Origin: Bacteroidales bacterium | GTDB taxonomy: Bacteria; Bacteroidota; Bacteroidia; Bacteroidales; UBA932 | Direction: 5' to 3' | Length of the DNA stretch: 16,855 bases | Assembly (NCBI GenBank): GCA_017614795.1 | Contig: JAGABD010000044.1 | Span: 1-16,855, forward strand | Shown here: piece by piece, positions 7,411 through 14,947 of the stretch | Layout of the letters: the number at the start of each line of letters is the position of its first letter | Position numbering within the stretch: the first letter of the stretch is position 1 | The notes under the pieces: generated by a model | What the model was told of the DNA's origin: nothing | Seen by the model: only the letters and a program-made list of their open reading frames with translations | Database searches by the model: none | Program-made: the position numbers and the translations under genes

Positions 7411-8465
7411 TTTTCAGACCCTCCCTCGTCTTGCAGGAATCGTGCCGCGGCCGCGGCGATGTAATCCCGCGCCGCCGACTCGCAGGGGATGTCGTCCGGA
7501 ATGTAGATCTTGCCTCCGGAAGCGAGTTCGTGGCCCCCTCCGTGGAAGAAGCGCCCCGCCATATCGTTGGAGGACGTTCCGGGCTTGCTGCGCAGCGACA
7601 CGCGGACGAGTCCGTTCTCTTCGCGGGCGAAGATGCTCATCCGCACTCCCGCTATGCCGAGAGGTATGTTCACCAGCCCTTCGGTTTCGCCCTCGGCGAT
7701 GTCGTAGGCGGCTTTCATCGCTTCGCTCATATAGATGCAGGCGATGCCTCCGGGGAGGATTTCCAGGTGATTGCCGACAAGGTCGGCGAAAGCGTGAATC
7801 TTCTGCGGACGGTCCTGCCTGTAGAGCTTGTCTATTATGTCGTCGCGGTCCACTCCGCTTTCAATCAGTTCGCCCGCCATCCGCAAAGTCCCGGGATAGA
7901 CCGAGTTCGCGAAATTGTTGGTGTCGGTGGTCATTCCCGTCATCAGCGCGTAGCGGCTCGCGTAAGGCAGTTTGGCGGGGTCGCCTCCAACCCGCGGCAG
8001 GGCCTTCAGGACTTCGTAGAGAAGTTCGCAGGCGGAAGAGACTTCGGTGCAGGAGAAACAGAGATCGAATGCGTCCCTGTCGGGGTTGAGGTGATGGTCT
8101 ATCAGCACCTTGCGGGCGGGGCTTGCAGCGAGCAGGGGAGCGAGGCCTTCCGTACGCCTGAAAGCGTTGAAATCCAAGCAGATGAGCACATCGCAGCCGG
8201 CAATCAGACGGGCCGCCTCTCCGGGCTGTTTGGACGCGTCGACGAAGCCCCTGCCTTCGCAAAGGAAATCCAGGGTGAAGGGGGGAGTGTCGGGAACTAC
8301 CGCGTGAACGGTCTTGCCGGGGATTCCGGCGATGAATTCCTGCAGCGCGGCAGTGCTTCCCACCGCATCCCCGTCGGGATGGGTGTGCGTGACGATGGTG
8401 AAATCGCCGCAACTTTCGAGGAGCTCCGAGAGCGCCGCTATGTTCCTTGCGTCCAGGCTCGGCAT
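7407..8465 (-). CDS. DHH/DHHA1 phosphoesterase, NrnA-like (nanoRNase / pAp phosphatase)
   Basis: The 352-residue cytosolic protein has the DHH then DHHA1 arrangement of bifunctional oligoribonuclease/PAP phosphatase NrnA. Those enzymes degrade 2-5 nt RNA ends and dephosphorylate 3'-phosphoadenosine 5'-phosphate; some family members cleave cyclic dinucleotides instead. Metal-binding motifs are complete: THTHPDGDAVGS (26-37), D98 in CLDFN, IDHH (122-125) and D181 in TGMTTDTNN. The DHHA1 substrate loop is RSKPGTSSND followed by GGGHELASGG (309-318). The ATG at 8465 is the first gene of the minus-strand operon and lies only about 7 nt from a TAAATTTG -7 box, implying a very short or absent leader. 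Its stop overlaps the FKBP start (ATGA). Substrate preference among nanoRNA, pAp and c-di-AMP products cannot be settled by eye. Confidence 0.93.
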   Translation of the reverse strand: MPSLDARNIAALSELLESCGDFTIVTHTHPDGDAVGSTAALQEFIAGIPGKTVHAVVPDTPPFTLDFLCEGRGFVDASKQPGEAARLIAGCDVLICLDFNAFRRTEGLAPLLAASPARKVLIDHHLNPDRDAFDLCFSCTEVSSACELLYEVLKALPRVGGDPAKLPYASRYALMTGMTTDTNNFANSVYPGTLRMAGELIESGVDRDDIIDKLYRQDRPQKIHAFADLVGNHLEILPGGIACIYMSEAMKAAYDIAEGETEGLVNIPLGIAGVRMSIFAREENGLVRVSLRSKPGTSSNDMAGRFFHGGGHELASGGKIYIPDDIPCESAARDYIAAAAARFLQDEGGSEK

Positions 8466-8472
8466 AACGAAG

Positions 8473-8480
8473 CAAATTTA
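8473..8480 (-). promoter_or_regulatory. Putative -7 box for the DHH-FKBP-MATE-hydrolase operon (TAAATTTG)
   Basis: TAAATTTG on the minus strand matches TAnnTTTG, with a TTG 22 nt upstream (8503-8505). The box ends only 7 nt before the ATG at 8465, so the transcript would be nearly leaderless. It is back-to-back with the promoter of the gene at 8555. Confidence 0.5.
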
Positions 8481-8490
8481 CAAAGAATTA

Positions 8491-8521
8491 TTGCAATTGA
8501 AGCAATCTTTTTTTAACTTTG
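8491..8521 (+). promoter_or_regulatory. Putative -33/-7 promoter for the long plus-strand operon
   Basis: TTG at 8491-8493 and TAACTTTG at 8514-8521 are separated by 20 nt, which fits the Bacteroidetes -33/-7 arrangement. The leader to the ATG at 8555 would be about 30 nt and is AT-rich. A small inverted repeat ATTGC/GCAAT (8490-8494, 8502-8506) overlaps the -33 region and could be an operator, though it may be chance. Confidence 0.6.
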
Positions 8522-8554
8522 TCCGGATTTGAAGAATATTTTTAAAGTATCGAT

Positions 8555-9247
8555 ATGGACAAGAAAGTAAAGGTAATCGTGGAAGTGGTGCTCCTCTTCG
8601 CAATCGTGGGTCTCACCTATGCCATAGTGCGCAGCATCCTCAAGCCGGTGGAATTCAACAAGCAGGTGGCTTTCCGTTCGGAACTCGCCATCCAGAGGCT
8701 CAAGGACATCCGTACGCTGCAGGTGGCTTACAAGAGTGAAACTGGTAAGTTCCTCTCCACCGTCGATTCCCTCAAGGATTTCTACAACAACGGCAAGATG
8801 TCCGTGGTGATGCAGATCGGTTCGCTCGACGACTCCCTCGCCGTGGCCCACACCGAGAAGATCAAGAAGAAGAACCGCAAGATCACCCCTCAGCAGATGT
8901 ACCAGATGTACCTTGACGGCGACAATCTGCTCATCTTCTCCATCGAGAACAAGATCAATGTCAAGGATACCCTCTTCAAGGACCGCAGCGACTTCTGCGT
9001 CGACTCCCTGGCATTCATTCCGTTCTCCGGAGGCGACTCGGTCATAATGGCCGCCATCACCCGCCAGGTTTCCGGCGTGCAGGTGCCTCTGTTCGAAGCC
9101 AAGATGCCCTACAAGCTTCTGCTCAAGGGCCTCGACAACCAGCTGCGCATCAATCTCGACCACGAGAAGATGGACCAGAACCGCTATGTCGGTCTGCAGG
9201 TGGGTTCCATTGACGCTCCTAACAACAACGCGGGTAACTGGGAATAG
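8555..9247 (+). CDS. Membrane-anchored protein of unknown function, Bacteroidales type
   Basis: I do not recognise a named domain. The 230-residue protein has a short basic start, one hydrophobic segment (about residues 7-27), then a predicted long helix (about 34-62, including LAIQRLKDIRTLQVAYKSE) and a soluble remainder rich in charged residues. A single N-terminal membrane helix running into an amphipathic helix with an RTLQVAYKSETGKF-like segment recalls pseudopilin-type topology, but no prepilin peptidase site is seen, so this is only a resemblance. It is probably exposed to the periplasm. It starts the plus-strand operon, and its stop TAG overlaps the GTG start of the DUF3822 gene by one base. 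Such a protein beside DUF3822 and rsmD is, as I recall, a recurring Bacteroidales arrangement. Confidence 0.8.
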   Translation: MDKKVKVIVEVVLLFAIVGLTYAIVRSILKPVEFNKQVAFRSELAIQRLKDIRTLQVAYKSETGKFLSTVDSLKDFYNNGKMSVVMQIGSLDDSLAVAHTEKIKKKNRKITPQQMYQMYLDGDNLLIFSIENKINVKDTLFKDRSDFCVDSLAFIPFSGGDSVIMAAITRQVSGVQVPLFEAKMPYKLLLKGLDNQLRINLDHEKMDQNRYVGLQVGSIDAPNNNAGNWE

Positions 9248-9723
9248 TGGCGGAAAGCATCCTCACAGGCAAGTGCACCCTGGTGCCGCAAAACTTTTTC
9301 AGGCAGGACAAAGCGCGGGAGATACTTTCCGAGGTTGTCCTGCTTGACGCAGATGACGATGTGCGCTGGGTGGAGGCGCCCGAATGGGAGGCGGTGCTGG
9401 TATATGCCGCGAAACCCGGCCGGGAAGGCGTTCCCGAGCTCTTCGTGGTGCTTTCGCATCTTGCCGATTGCAGCGAATACAACAAGATAGTGGCTTCCCA
9501 TAAAGAGGGGAGGCTGTATCTCGCCATCGCCCAGGGGAAGTCGCTTCTTCTCGCCAACACCTATGAGGCGCCCGATTTCACCAGTGCAGAGTATTACATC
9601 TTCCTTGCGATGCGTTCCCTCCAGCTCAATCCCGAGGTTTCAACCATCTGCCTCGCGAGTCCCGTGAGCCCGGAGGAGGAGATGTCGCTTTACCGTTACT
9701 TCAAGACGGTCGAACCGTTATGA
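9247..9723 (+). CDS. Compact DUF3822-family protein
   Basis: The 158-residue protein aligns by eye with the middle and end of DUF3822, an uncharacterised Bacteroidetes family. CTLVPQNFFRQD (residues 10-21), then GRLYLAIAQGKSLLLANTYE and SAEYYIFLAMRSLQLNPEV, are the family-like segments. Family members are, to my knowledge, longer (around 260-280 residues), so the N-terminal part appears to be missing. The gene directly upstream leaves no room for it. The start is GTG at 9247, the only usable start before a methionine deep in the sequence, and it overlaps the previous stop by one base. The 3' end overlaps rsmD (ATGA). DUF3822 next to rsmD supports the assignment. Function unknown. Confidence 0.7.
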   Translation: MAESILTGKCTLVPQNFFRQDKAREILSEVVLLDADDDVRWVEAPEWEAVLVYAAKPGREGVPELFVVLSHLADCSEYNKIVASHKEGRLYLAIAQGKSLLLANTYEAPDFTSAEYYIFLAMRSLQLNPEVSTICLASPVSPEEEMSLYRYFKTVEPL

Positions 9724-10256
9724 GAATCATAGGCGGAAAACTCAAGGGCAAGACCATCGTGCCGCCCGCGAAGTACGCCGCAAGGCCTACGACGGATTTT
9801 GCGCGTGAAGGCCTCTTCAACGTCCTCGACAACGAATACGAATTCCCCGGACTCAAGGTGCTGGACCTCTTCGGAGGCACCGGCGCGGTGAGTTTCGAGT
9901 TCGCATCCCGCGGAGCCGGCCACGTATGGTGCGTGGAGATGGCCCGCGAGAACGCGTCCTTCATCATCCGCGAAGCCGCCAGGCTCGGGCTGGACAACGT
10001 CAGCTGCGTGCGCAGCAACGTTTTCGACTTCCTTCCGCTCTGCCGCGAAAAGTTCGACATAGTTTTCGCGGACCCTCCTTATGCCCTCGAGGGGCTCGAT
10101 ACCCTGCCCGACAAGGTGTTCGCGCAGGACATCCTCTTCCCGGAACGCTATTTCATCCTTGAACACGGGGAAGGGCACGATTTCAGCTCTCACCCCAATT
10201 TCAAGAAGGAGAAGGTCTACGGCCGCGTCCATTTCAGTTTCTTCGAAAGCAAATAA
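9720..10256 (+). CDS. rsmD: 16S rRNA (guanine-966-N2)-methyltransferase RsmD
   Basis: This 178-residue SAM-dependent methyltransferase modifies G966 of 16S rRNA during small-subunit assembly. The N-terminal MRIIGGKLKGK and RPTTDFAREGLFNVL (22-36) are typical of RsmD. The SAM-binding motif I is DLFGGTGA (49-56), and the catalytic N2-guanine motif IV is ADPPY (117-121). Length equals the family norm. The ATG overlaps the DUF3822 stop by 4 nt. The cstA start is 12 nt after its own stop with no terminator between, so transcription may continue into the transporter-esterase block. Confidence 0.95.
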   Translation: MRIIGGKLKGKTIVPPAKYAARPTTDFAREGLFNVLDNEYEFPGLKVLDLFGGTGAVSFEFASRGAGHVWCVEMARENASFIIREAARLGLDNVSCVRSNVFDFLPLCREKFDIVFADPPYALEGLDTLPDKVFAQDILFPERYFILEHGEGHDFSSHPNFKKEKVYGRVHFSFFESK

Positions 10257-10268
10257 CACTAGACAGAT

Positions 10269-11723
10269 ATGATATCCTTCATTTTGAGCCTCGTCGCTCT
10301 CGTTCTCGGTTACCTGCTTTACGGCAAGGTAGTGGAAAGATGCATCGCCCCCGACCCCAACCGTCCCACCCCCGCGGTGACAAAGGCGGACGGAGTCGAC
10401 TTCGTGCCGATGCCCACGTGGAAAGTGTATATGATACAGTTCCTGAACATTGCGGGAACGGGCCCCATCTTCGGCGCCATCATGGGAGCCAAGTTCGGTC
10501 CTTCCAGCTATCTGTGGATAGTTTTCGGCTGCATCTTCGCAGGTGCGGTGCACGACTACTTCACCGGAATGCTCTCGATGCGCAACGACGGCGCGGGTCT
10601 TCCCGAACTGGTGCGCAAGTATCTGGGACGCGGAACCAGCGCGATAATGCTTGTGTTTTCGTTGGTCCTGCTCCTGCTGGTAGGTACGGTGTTCGTGTTC
10701 AGCCCCGCGCTGATTCTCGGCGACATCGCCGGTGACGGTACCAAACTGGCCATCATGGCGTGGGTCGGCGTCATCTTCCTGTATTACATCATAGCGACGC
10801 TGCTCCCGATCGACAAGATCATCGGCAGGGTTTATCCTCTGTTCGCTTTCGCGCTGCTGTTCATGGCGCTGGCGCTTTGCGTATGCCTCTTTATAAAATG
10901 GCCTGGCATTCCTGAACTGTGGGACGGCCTCGGCAACCTCGGCGCGGAGAAGGGACTGCTCAAGGGACAGCCCATCCTGCCCTGCCTCTTCATAACCATC
11001 GCCTGTGGTGCGATTTCCGGCTTCCACGCCACCCAGAGCCCTCTTATGGCCCGCTGCGTGAAGAACGAGAAACTCGGCCGTCCGGTGTTCTACGGGGCGA
11101 TGATAACGGAAGGAATCGTGGCTCTGATTTGGGCCGCGGTGTCCAGCTACTTCTTCTTTGACGGAGGAGCGGAAGAGATGGGACTCACCACGGCGACCCA
11201 GGCCCCCGCGGTGGTCACCGCCGTGTCCAAGCACTGGCTTGGACTGCTCGGAGGCATCCTCGCCATTCTGGGCGTCGTTGCCGCGCCCATCACCAGCGGC
11301 GACACCGCTTTCCGCAGCGCCCGTCTCATCGTGGCCGATTTCCTGCACCTCGAGCAGAAGAAGCACGCCAACCGCCTTATGATAGCCATCCCCATTTTCG
11401 TGGTGGCATCCCTGCTTCTTTGGTACAATATCGCCGATGAAAACGGCTTCAACACCATCTGGCGCTACTTCGGCTGGGCCAACCAGACACTGGCCTGCTT
11501 CGCCCTGTGGACTGCGACGGCCTGGATCACCAAGCACCGCGCAGGCCTCTGGTACCTGATTACAATGCTGCCCGCCGCATTTATGACGGGCATCTGCACC
11601 ACCTATATCTGCGTCGACAAGATCGGCTTCCATCTGCCCCAGAGCATTATCCCTTGGGTGATGATCGGAGTATCGGTGGCCGGCATCGTGGTTTACTATC
11701 TTCTTCGCAAGCCCCAGAAATGA
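10269..11723 (+). CDS. Short CstA-family transporter (carbon starvation protein A type)
   Basis: The 484-residue polytopic membrane protein belongs to the CstA family; characterised enterobacterial members (CstA, BtsT) take up pyruvate, and CstA is also linked to peptide use. Landmarks are LNIAGTGPIFGAIMGAKFGP near residues 58-77, the AGAVHDYFTGMLSMRNDGAG segment, GFHATQSPLMAR, GDTAFRSARLIVADF and a C-terminal pair of helices ending in LLRKPQK. Enterobacterial CstA is about 700 residues; this is the compact form seen in anaerobes. It starts 12 nt after rsmD and its stop overlaps the following esterase (ATGA), so it should be co-translated with secreted hydrolases. Pyruvate, another small acid or peptides are all possible cargoes, and none can be chosen from sequence alone. 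Confidence 0.92.
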   Translation: MISFILSLVALVLGYLLYGKVVERCIAPDPNRPTPAVTKADGVDFVPMPTWKVYMIQFLNIAGTGPIFGAIMGAKFGPSSYLWIVFGCIFAGAVHDYFTGMLSMRNDGAGLPELVRKYLGRGTSAIMLVFSLVLLLLVGTVFVFSPALILGDIAGDGTKLAIMAWVGVIFLYYIIATLLPIDKIIGRVYPLFAFALLFMALALCVCLFIKWPGIPELWDGLGNLGAEKGLLKGQPILPCLFITIACGAISGFHATQSPLMARCVKNEKLGRPVFYGAMITEGIVALIWAAVSSYFFFDGGAEEMGLTTATQAPAVVTAVSKHWLGLLGGILAILGVVAAPITSGDTAFRSARLIVADFLHLEQKKHANRLMIAIPIFVVASLLLWYNIADENGFNTIWRYFGWANQTLACFALWTATAWITKHRAGLWYLITMLPAAFMTGICTTYICVDKIGFHLPQSIIPWVMIGVSVAGIVVYYLLRKPQK

Positions 11724-12718
11724 GACGGATTCTCGCATTCGCGCTGATTCTCGCCCTGGCGGCTCCGGTCGCGATGGGGCAGAAAGCAAAGAAAAACAGG
11801 GCTCCGAGCCGTTACGGCGTTTCCCTCACCCAACAGGAAGACGGAAGCTGGACGGCGGACAAGAAGGTGATGTCCCTGCTGGACGGCGCCAGGCCCGAAG
11901 GCTTCTTCGAACCGTACAAGGGCACCCCGTTCATCACGCCGGAGTCCATCGCGGACGTTCCCTGCGAGGAGGTGGTCTACAAGACATATCCCGACCGCAA
12001 GCTCGTGATGTACATCTGCAGGGCAATGGGCGTCGACGGCCCCGCTCCCGTGGTTTGCCATATACACGGAGGAGGCTGGCGCAGCGGCCATCCCAAAGGA
12101 TTCGTTCCGAAGCTGAAGTATATCGCAAAATACTGCGGGCTTGCGGGCGTCAGCATCCAGTATACGCTGGAGGGCCAGGAAGGCGCGACCATCGCGGTCA
12201 CGCTGCAGGACCTTCACGACGCGGTCCAGTATCTGCGCGACCACGCGGCAGAGTACAATCTGGACACGAAACATCTCGCTTTCGCGGGGCATTCGGCGGG
12301 AGGACATCTCTCCGCGATGATGGCGATGACGGAACCGGATGCGAAAGTGCTCTCCGGCTGGGCGGGACCTTACAACCTTGTCAGCGAGCTCAAGTACTGG
12401 AAGGACGGCCCGTCGCCTGCGATGCAGCGCTATTTCTACGGCGGCAAGGTCCGCAAAATCCGCAGTGTCTCTCCGATTTACCTGATTCCGAAGAAACGCC
12501 AGGTGGCCGTGCAGCTCTTCCAGGGCACCTGCGACCCCCTGGTGCATTATACCCAGGCCCTCGATTTCGAAGCCGCGCTTAAAAAAGCCGGCCAGAAGAC
12601 CGTGGAATGCAATATCTACGAATACTACGGCCACAGCATCACCAGCGCCAGCTGCGACAAGAGCGAGGAGCTGTTTTTCAAGTTTATTCAATTTGTGAAA
12701 GACCACATATATGATTGA
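11720..12718 (+). CDS. Secreted alpha/beta-hydrolase esterase (BD-FAE/HSL-like)
   Basis: The 332-residue protein has a cleavable signal peptide (hydrophobic to about residue 19, AMG-Q cleavage), placing it in the periplasm or outside. It is an alpha/beta hydrolase of the esterase/lipase type. The oxyanion motif is HGGGW (116-120), the nucleophile elbow GHSAGG with S192, the acid D272 (QGTCDPLVHY), and the base H305 (YYGHS). These enzymes usually cut acyl esters such as acetyl or feruloyl groups on glycans. The frame is open upstream inside cstA, but the ATG at 11720, overlapping the cstA stop, gives an intact signal peptide and is the sensible start. Its end overlaps the YhcH gene by 8 nt. 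Substrate unknown; a peptidase is less likely given the HGGGW motif. Confidence 0.88.
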   Translation: MRRILAFALILALAAPVAMGQKAKKNRAPSRYGVSLTQQEDGSWTADKKVMSLLDGARPEGFFEPYKGTPFITPESIADVPCEEVVYKTYPDRKLVMYICRAMGVDGPAPVVCHIHGGGWRSGHPKGFVPKLKYIAKYCGLAGVSIQYTLEGQEGATIAVTLQDLHDAVQYLRDHAAEYNLDTKHLAFAGHSAGGHLSAMMAMTEPDAKVLSGWAGPYNLVSELKYWKDGPSPAMQRYFYGGKVRKIRSVSPIYLIPKKRQVAVQLFQGTCDPLVHYTQALDFEAALKKAGQKTVECNIYEYYGHSITSASCDKSEELFFKFIQFVKDHIYD

Positions 12719-13214
12719 CACTAATGAACTGGCCCGCATCTGGGCCGAATTCCCTCTCTCCGAGGCCAACGACGCAGCTCAGCTTGCGCAGCAACTGAAG
12801 AAGAACCCCGAGGAATGGGCCGCAGCGGCCGAATTCCTGAAGCGCCCCGACCTGGACAGCCTTCCTCTTGGGCGTCACGAAATCACCGCCCACAGTTTCG
12901 CGGCGGTTTCCGAGTATGATTCCCGCGCCGAGGGCAAATACGAGGCTCACAAGGACTACGCCGACATCCAGCTCATACTGGAAGGCCGGGAGCACATCTG
13001 GATTGCTCCCATTGAGGCGGCGACGGAAAGGCTCAGTGACTACGACCCCGAAAAGGACATCGAGTTCTTCGGAGCGGCCAGCCACGGCGAGCACGCCGCT
13101 GTTGCCGACAGGAAGCACTGGGTGATTCTCTTCCCCTCGGACCTGCACAAGCCCTGCATCGCCATCGACAAGCCGGTGCACATCCACAAGATCGTCGTAA
13201 AAGTAAAACTCTAG
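12711..13214 (+). CDS. YhcH/YjgK/YiaL-family protein (cupin-like sugar anomerase family)
   Basis: This 167-residue cytosolic protein matches the YhcH/YjgK/YiaL (DUF386) family of metal-binding cupin-like proteins. Hallmarks are KYEAHKDYADIQLILEGRE (residues 76-94) and FPSDLHKPCIA (141-151), then IHKIVVKV near the end. The histidines H80 and H146 are candidate metal ligands. In E. coli, YhcH (NanQ) supplies the open-chain form of N-acetylneuraminate to its aldolase, YiaL sits in a keto-gulonate operon, and EbgC goes with a beta-galactosidase, so the family links to sugar or sugar-acid catabolism. Here it sits between two secreted esterase genes, overlapping the first by 8 nt and 8 nt before the second. 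This suggests that the de-esterified product is a sugar or sugar acid. No signal peptide is seen. Confidence 0.88.
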   Translation: MIDTNELARIWAEFPLSEANDAAQLAQQLKKNPEEWAAAAEFLKRPDLDSLPLGRHEITAHSFAAVSEYDSRAEGKYEAHKDYADIQLILEGREHIWIAPIEAATERLSDYDPEKDIEFFGAASHGEHAAVADRKHWVILFPSDLHKPCIAIDKPVHIHKIVVKVKL

Positions 13215-13222
13215 CCTTTCAT

Positions 13223-14941
13223 ATGAAAAGACTTCTTTTTGCGGCGCTGCTCCTGTGCAGCCTGCCCCTGGCCGCCCTCGAGCGCCAGCCCCTGTGGCCC
13301 AAGAAGGCCATGCCCGACGCGCAGCCCCATCAGATAGCCGCGATGACTTCCGAGTCGAAAGCGCCCGGATTCAAGCCCGACAAATACCGTATGCCTTATC
13401 TGGAGTGGTTCGAGAAACCGGCCAACTTCAACGGCACCTGTATGATACTCATCTCGGGAGGCGGCTACAACAACACCTGCGATATGAAGCTCATCGACCT
13501 CTGGCACGAACAGCTCGCGGCAAAGGGCGTGCAGTGCGTGAGCCTCGTCTACCGCACCCCGCGTCCCAAGGACCTGGCATTCTACCAGAGCGCCTGGGAA
13601 GACGGCCAGAGGGCTGTCCGTCTGGTGCGCAGCCAGGCCGCGAAACGTGGCTACGATCCCGAGCATATCGGCGCTGTGGGCATGTCTGCAGGCGGTCACC
13701 TGACTCTTCTGCTGGCGACCAGTTCCGAGACTCCGGCCTACGGGAAGATCGATGCCATCGACGACATTCCCTGCCATATCAACATAGCGGTGGCGCACGC
13801 TCCCGCCTATGTCACTTCCGATGCGGAGAAGGGCTCCAGGGCGACGCGCCAGGGCTACGGTCCGGACGTCACGCTCAGCAGCGTGTTCAAGTTCGACGGC
13901 CATACCTGCCCGATGAGTTTCCATCACGGCGGCCTCGACCCTTATTCTCCCAACGGCTCGACTCAGGTGTATCGTCAGTTGAGGCGTATGCACATCCCCG
14001 CCGAACTGCATCTGTACCCGAACAAGGCCCACGGATGCTACGGCTTCGAAAGGGCGGTGGAGTTTATGACCCAGGTCGGTTTCTTCGGCCCCGTGGAGCC
14101 TGAAGTCAAACTGATGGAGCGCTTTACGAGCGATGCCGACCGCGCCGAGGTGATTCGCGAAGACATCTGGCCGGAAGGCAAGACTCCCTGCTTCCATGAA
14201 AAGCAGAACAAGCCCTTCATCGAGTGGCATATTCCCGCGGTACGCAAGACTGACGCCATCCAGATCATCTATTCCGGCGGCAGCTATATGGATAACAAGC
14301 CCGAGGACTTCGAGGTGGCACCGGCAAGGCGCTATCTGAACGCGATGGGCGTGACTGTGGTGACGCTCAAGTACCGCTGCCCCCGCCCCGAGGCGCCCCT
14401 GGCAAAGCATACCACCGCCTGGCAGGACCTCCAGCGTACGATCCGCATAGTCCGCAGCGAAGCCGAATCGAGGGGCCTGAATCCCGACAAGATAGGCATA
14501 ATGGGCTCTTCCGCGGGCGGCCATCTCACCCTTATGGGAGTGACATCCTCGCGTCAGAGCAGCTACCTGCCCGTGGACAAGATCGACAAGACGGTCTCCT
14601 GCAAGGTGCAGTGGGGCATCGGCATATATCCCGCCTACGCGCTTACTGACGGTTTGGTGGAGACGAACACCCACGGCGGCAATGAGGACGGCGACCTTCT
14701 GGCTCCCGAATTCAACTTCGACCTGGATACCGCTCCGATGCTGCTGATTCACGGTGACGATGATACCTGGGCTGCTATGAACTCGGTGAAAACCTGGGAA
14801 AAGATGCGCGCGATGGGCATCCAGAGCGAGCTCCACACGCTCGCGCTGCGCGGCCACTGCTTCCAGCGCCAGGCTTCACCCGGCACAGGCAGTTATACCT
14901 GGCTTGACAGGATAGGGGAGTATCTGCAGCCGCTGCTGTAG
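13223..14941 (+). CDS. Secreted protein with two fused alpha/beta-hydrolase (BD-FAE-like) esterase domains
   Basis: The 572-residue exported protein has a signal peptide (MKRLLFAALLLCSLPLAAL, cleavage near 19) and two complete, related esterase domains. Domain 1 (about 40-290) has ISGGGY (77-82), the elbow GMSAGG with S155, D239 (HHGGLDPYS) and H270 (NKAHGCYG). Domain 2 (about 305-572) has YSGGSY (350-355), GSSAGG with S430, D514 (HGDDDTW) and H545 (RGHCF). Both carry the same YRxPRP and AGGHLTL segments, so the protein arose by internal duplication and both triads appear intact. It probably removes acyl groups from a sugar substrate in the periplasm or outside. It is the last gene of the plus-strand operon and ends 6 nt before the convergent mazG stop. 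The substrate is not readable from sequence. Confidence 0.9.
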   Translation: MKRLLFAALLLCSLPLAALERQPLWPKKAMPDAQPHQIAAMTSESKAPGFKPDKYRMPYLEWFEKPANFNGTCMILISGGGYNNTCDMKLIDLWHEQLAAKGVQCVSLVYRTPRPKDLAFYQSAWEDGQRAVRLVRSQAAKRGYDPEHIGAVGMSAGGHLTLLLATSSETPAYGKIDAIDDIPCHINIAVAHAPAYVTSDAEKGSRATRQGYGPDVTLSSVFKFDGHTCPMSFHHGGLDPYSPNGSTQVYRQLRRMHIPAELHLYPNKAHGCYGFERAVEFMTQVGFFGPVEPEVKLMERFTSDADRAEVIREDIWPEGKTPCFHEKQNKPFIEWHIPAVRKTDAIQIIYSGGSYMDNKPEDFEVAPARRYLNAMGVTVVTLKYRCPRPEAPLAKHTTAWQDLQRTIRIVRSEAESRGLNPDKIGIMGSSAGGHLTLMGVTSSRQSSYLPVDKIDKTVSCKVQWGIGIYPAYALTDGLVETNTHGGNEDGDLLAPEFNFDLDTAPMLLIHGDDDTWAAMNSVKTWEKMRAMGIQSELHTLALRGHCFQRQASPGTGSYTWLDRIGEYLQPLL

Positions 14942-14947
14942 AATCTC

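Noticed and set aside
5710..7464. A 584-codon plus-strand open frame opposite the MATE and FKBP genes
   Set aside because: It crosses a gene junction, has no recognisable domain, and is explained by GC-rich third positions on the opposite strand.
7767..7785. A third copy of the ATTGCCGAC...GTCGGC palindrome
   Set aside because: It lies within the DHH coding sequence, the right arm is imperfect and the CCGTC flank is missing, so it is likely chance.
11507..11719. An upstream extension of the secreted esterase reading frame inside cstA
   Set aside because: The extension would bury the signal peptide; the ATG at 11720 overlapping the cstA stop gives a normal secreted protein.
9696..11789. A nearly 700-codon open frame on the minus strand opposite rsmD and cstA
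   Set aside because: It mirrors the codon pattern of GC-rich plus-strand genes, its translation is low-complexity and rich in His/Glu/Gly, and both plus-strand genes carry clear family motifs.
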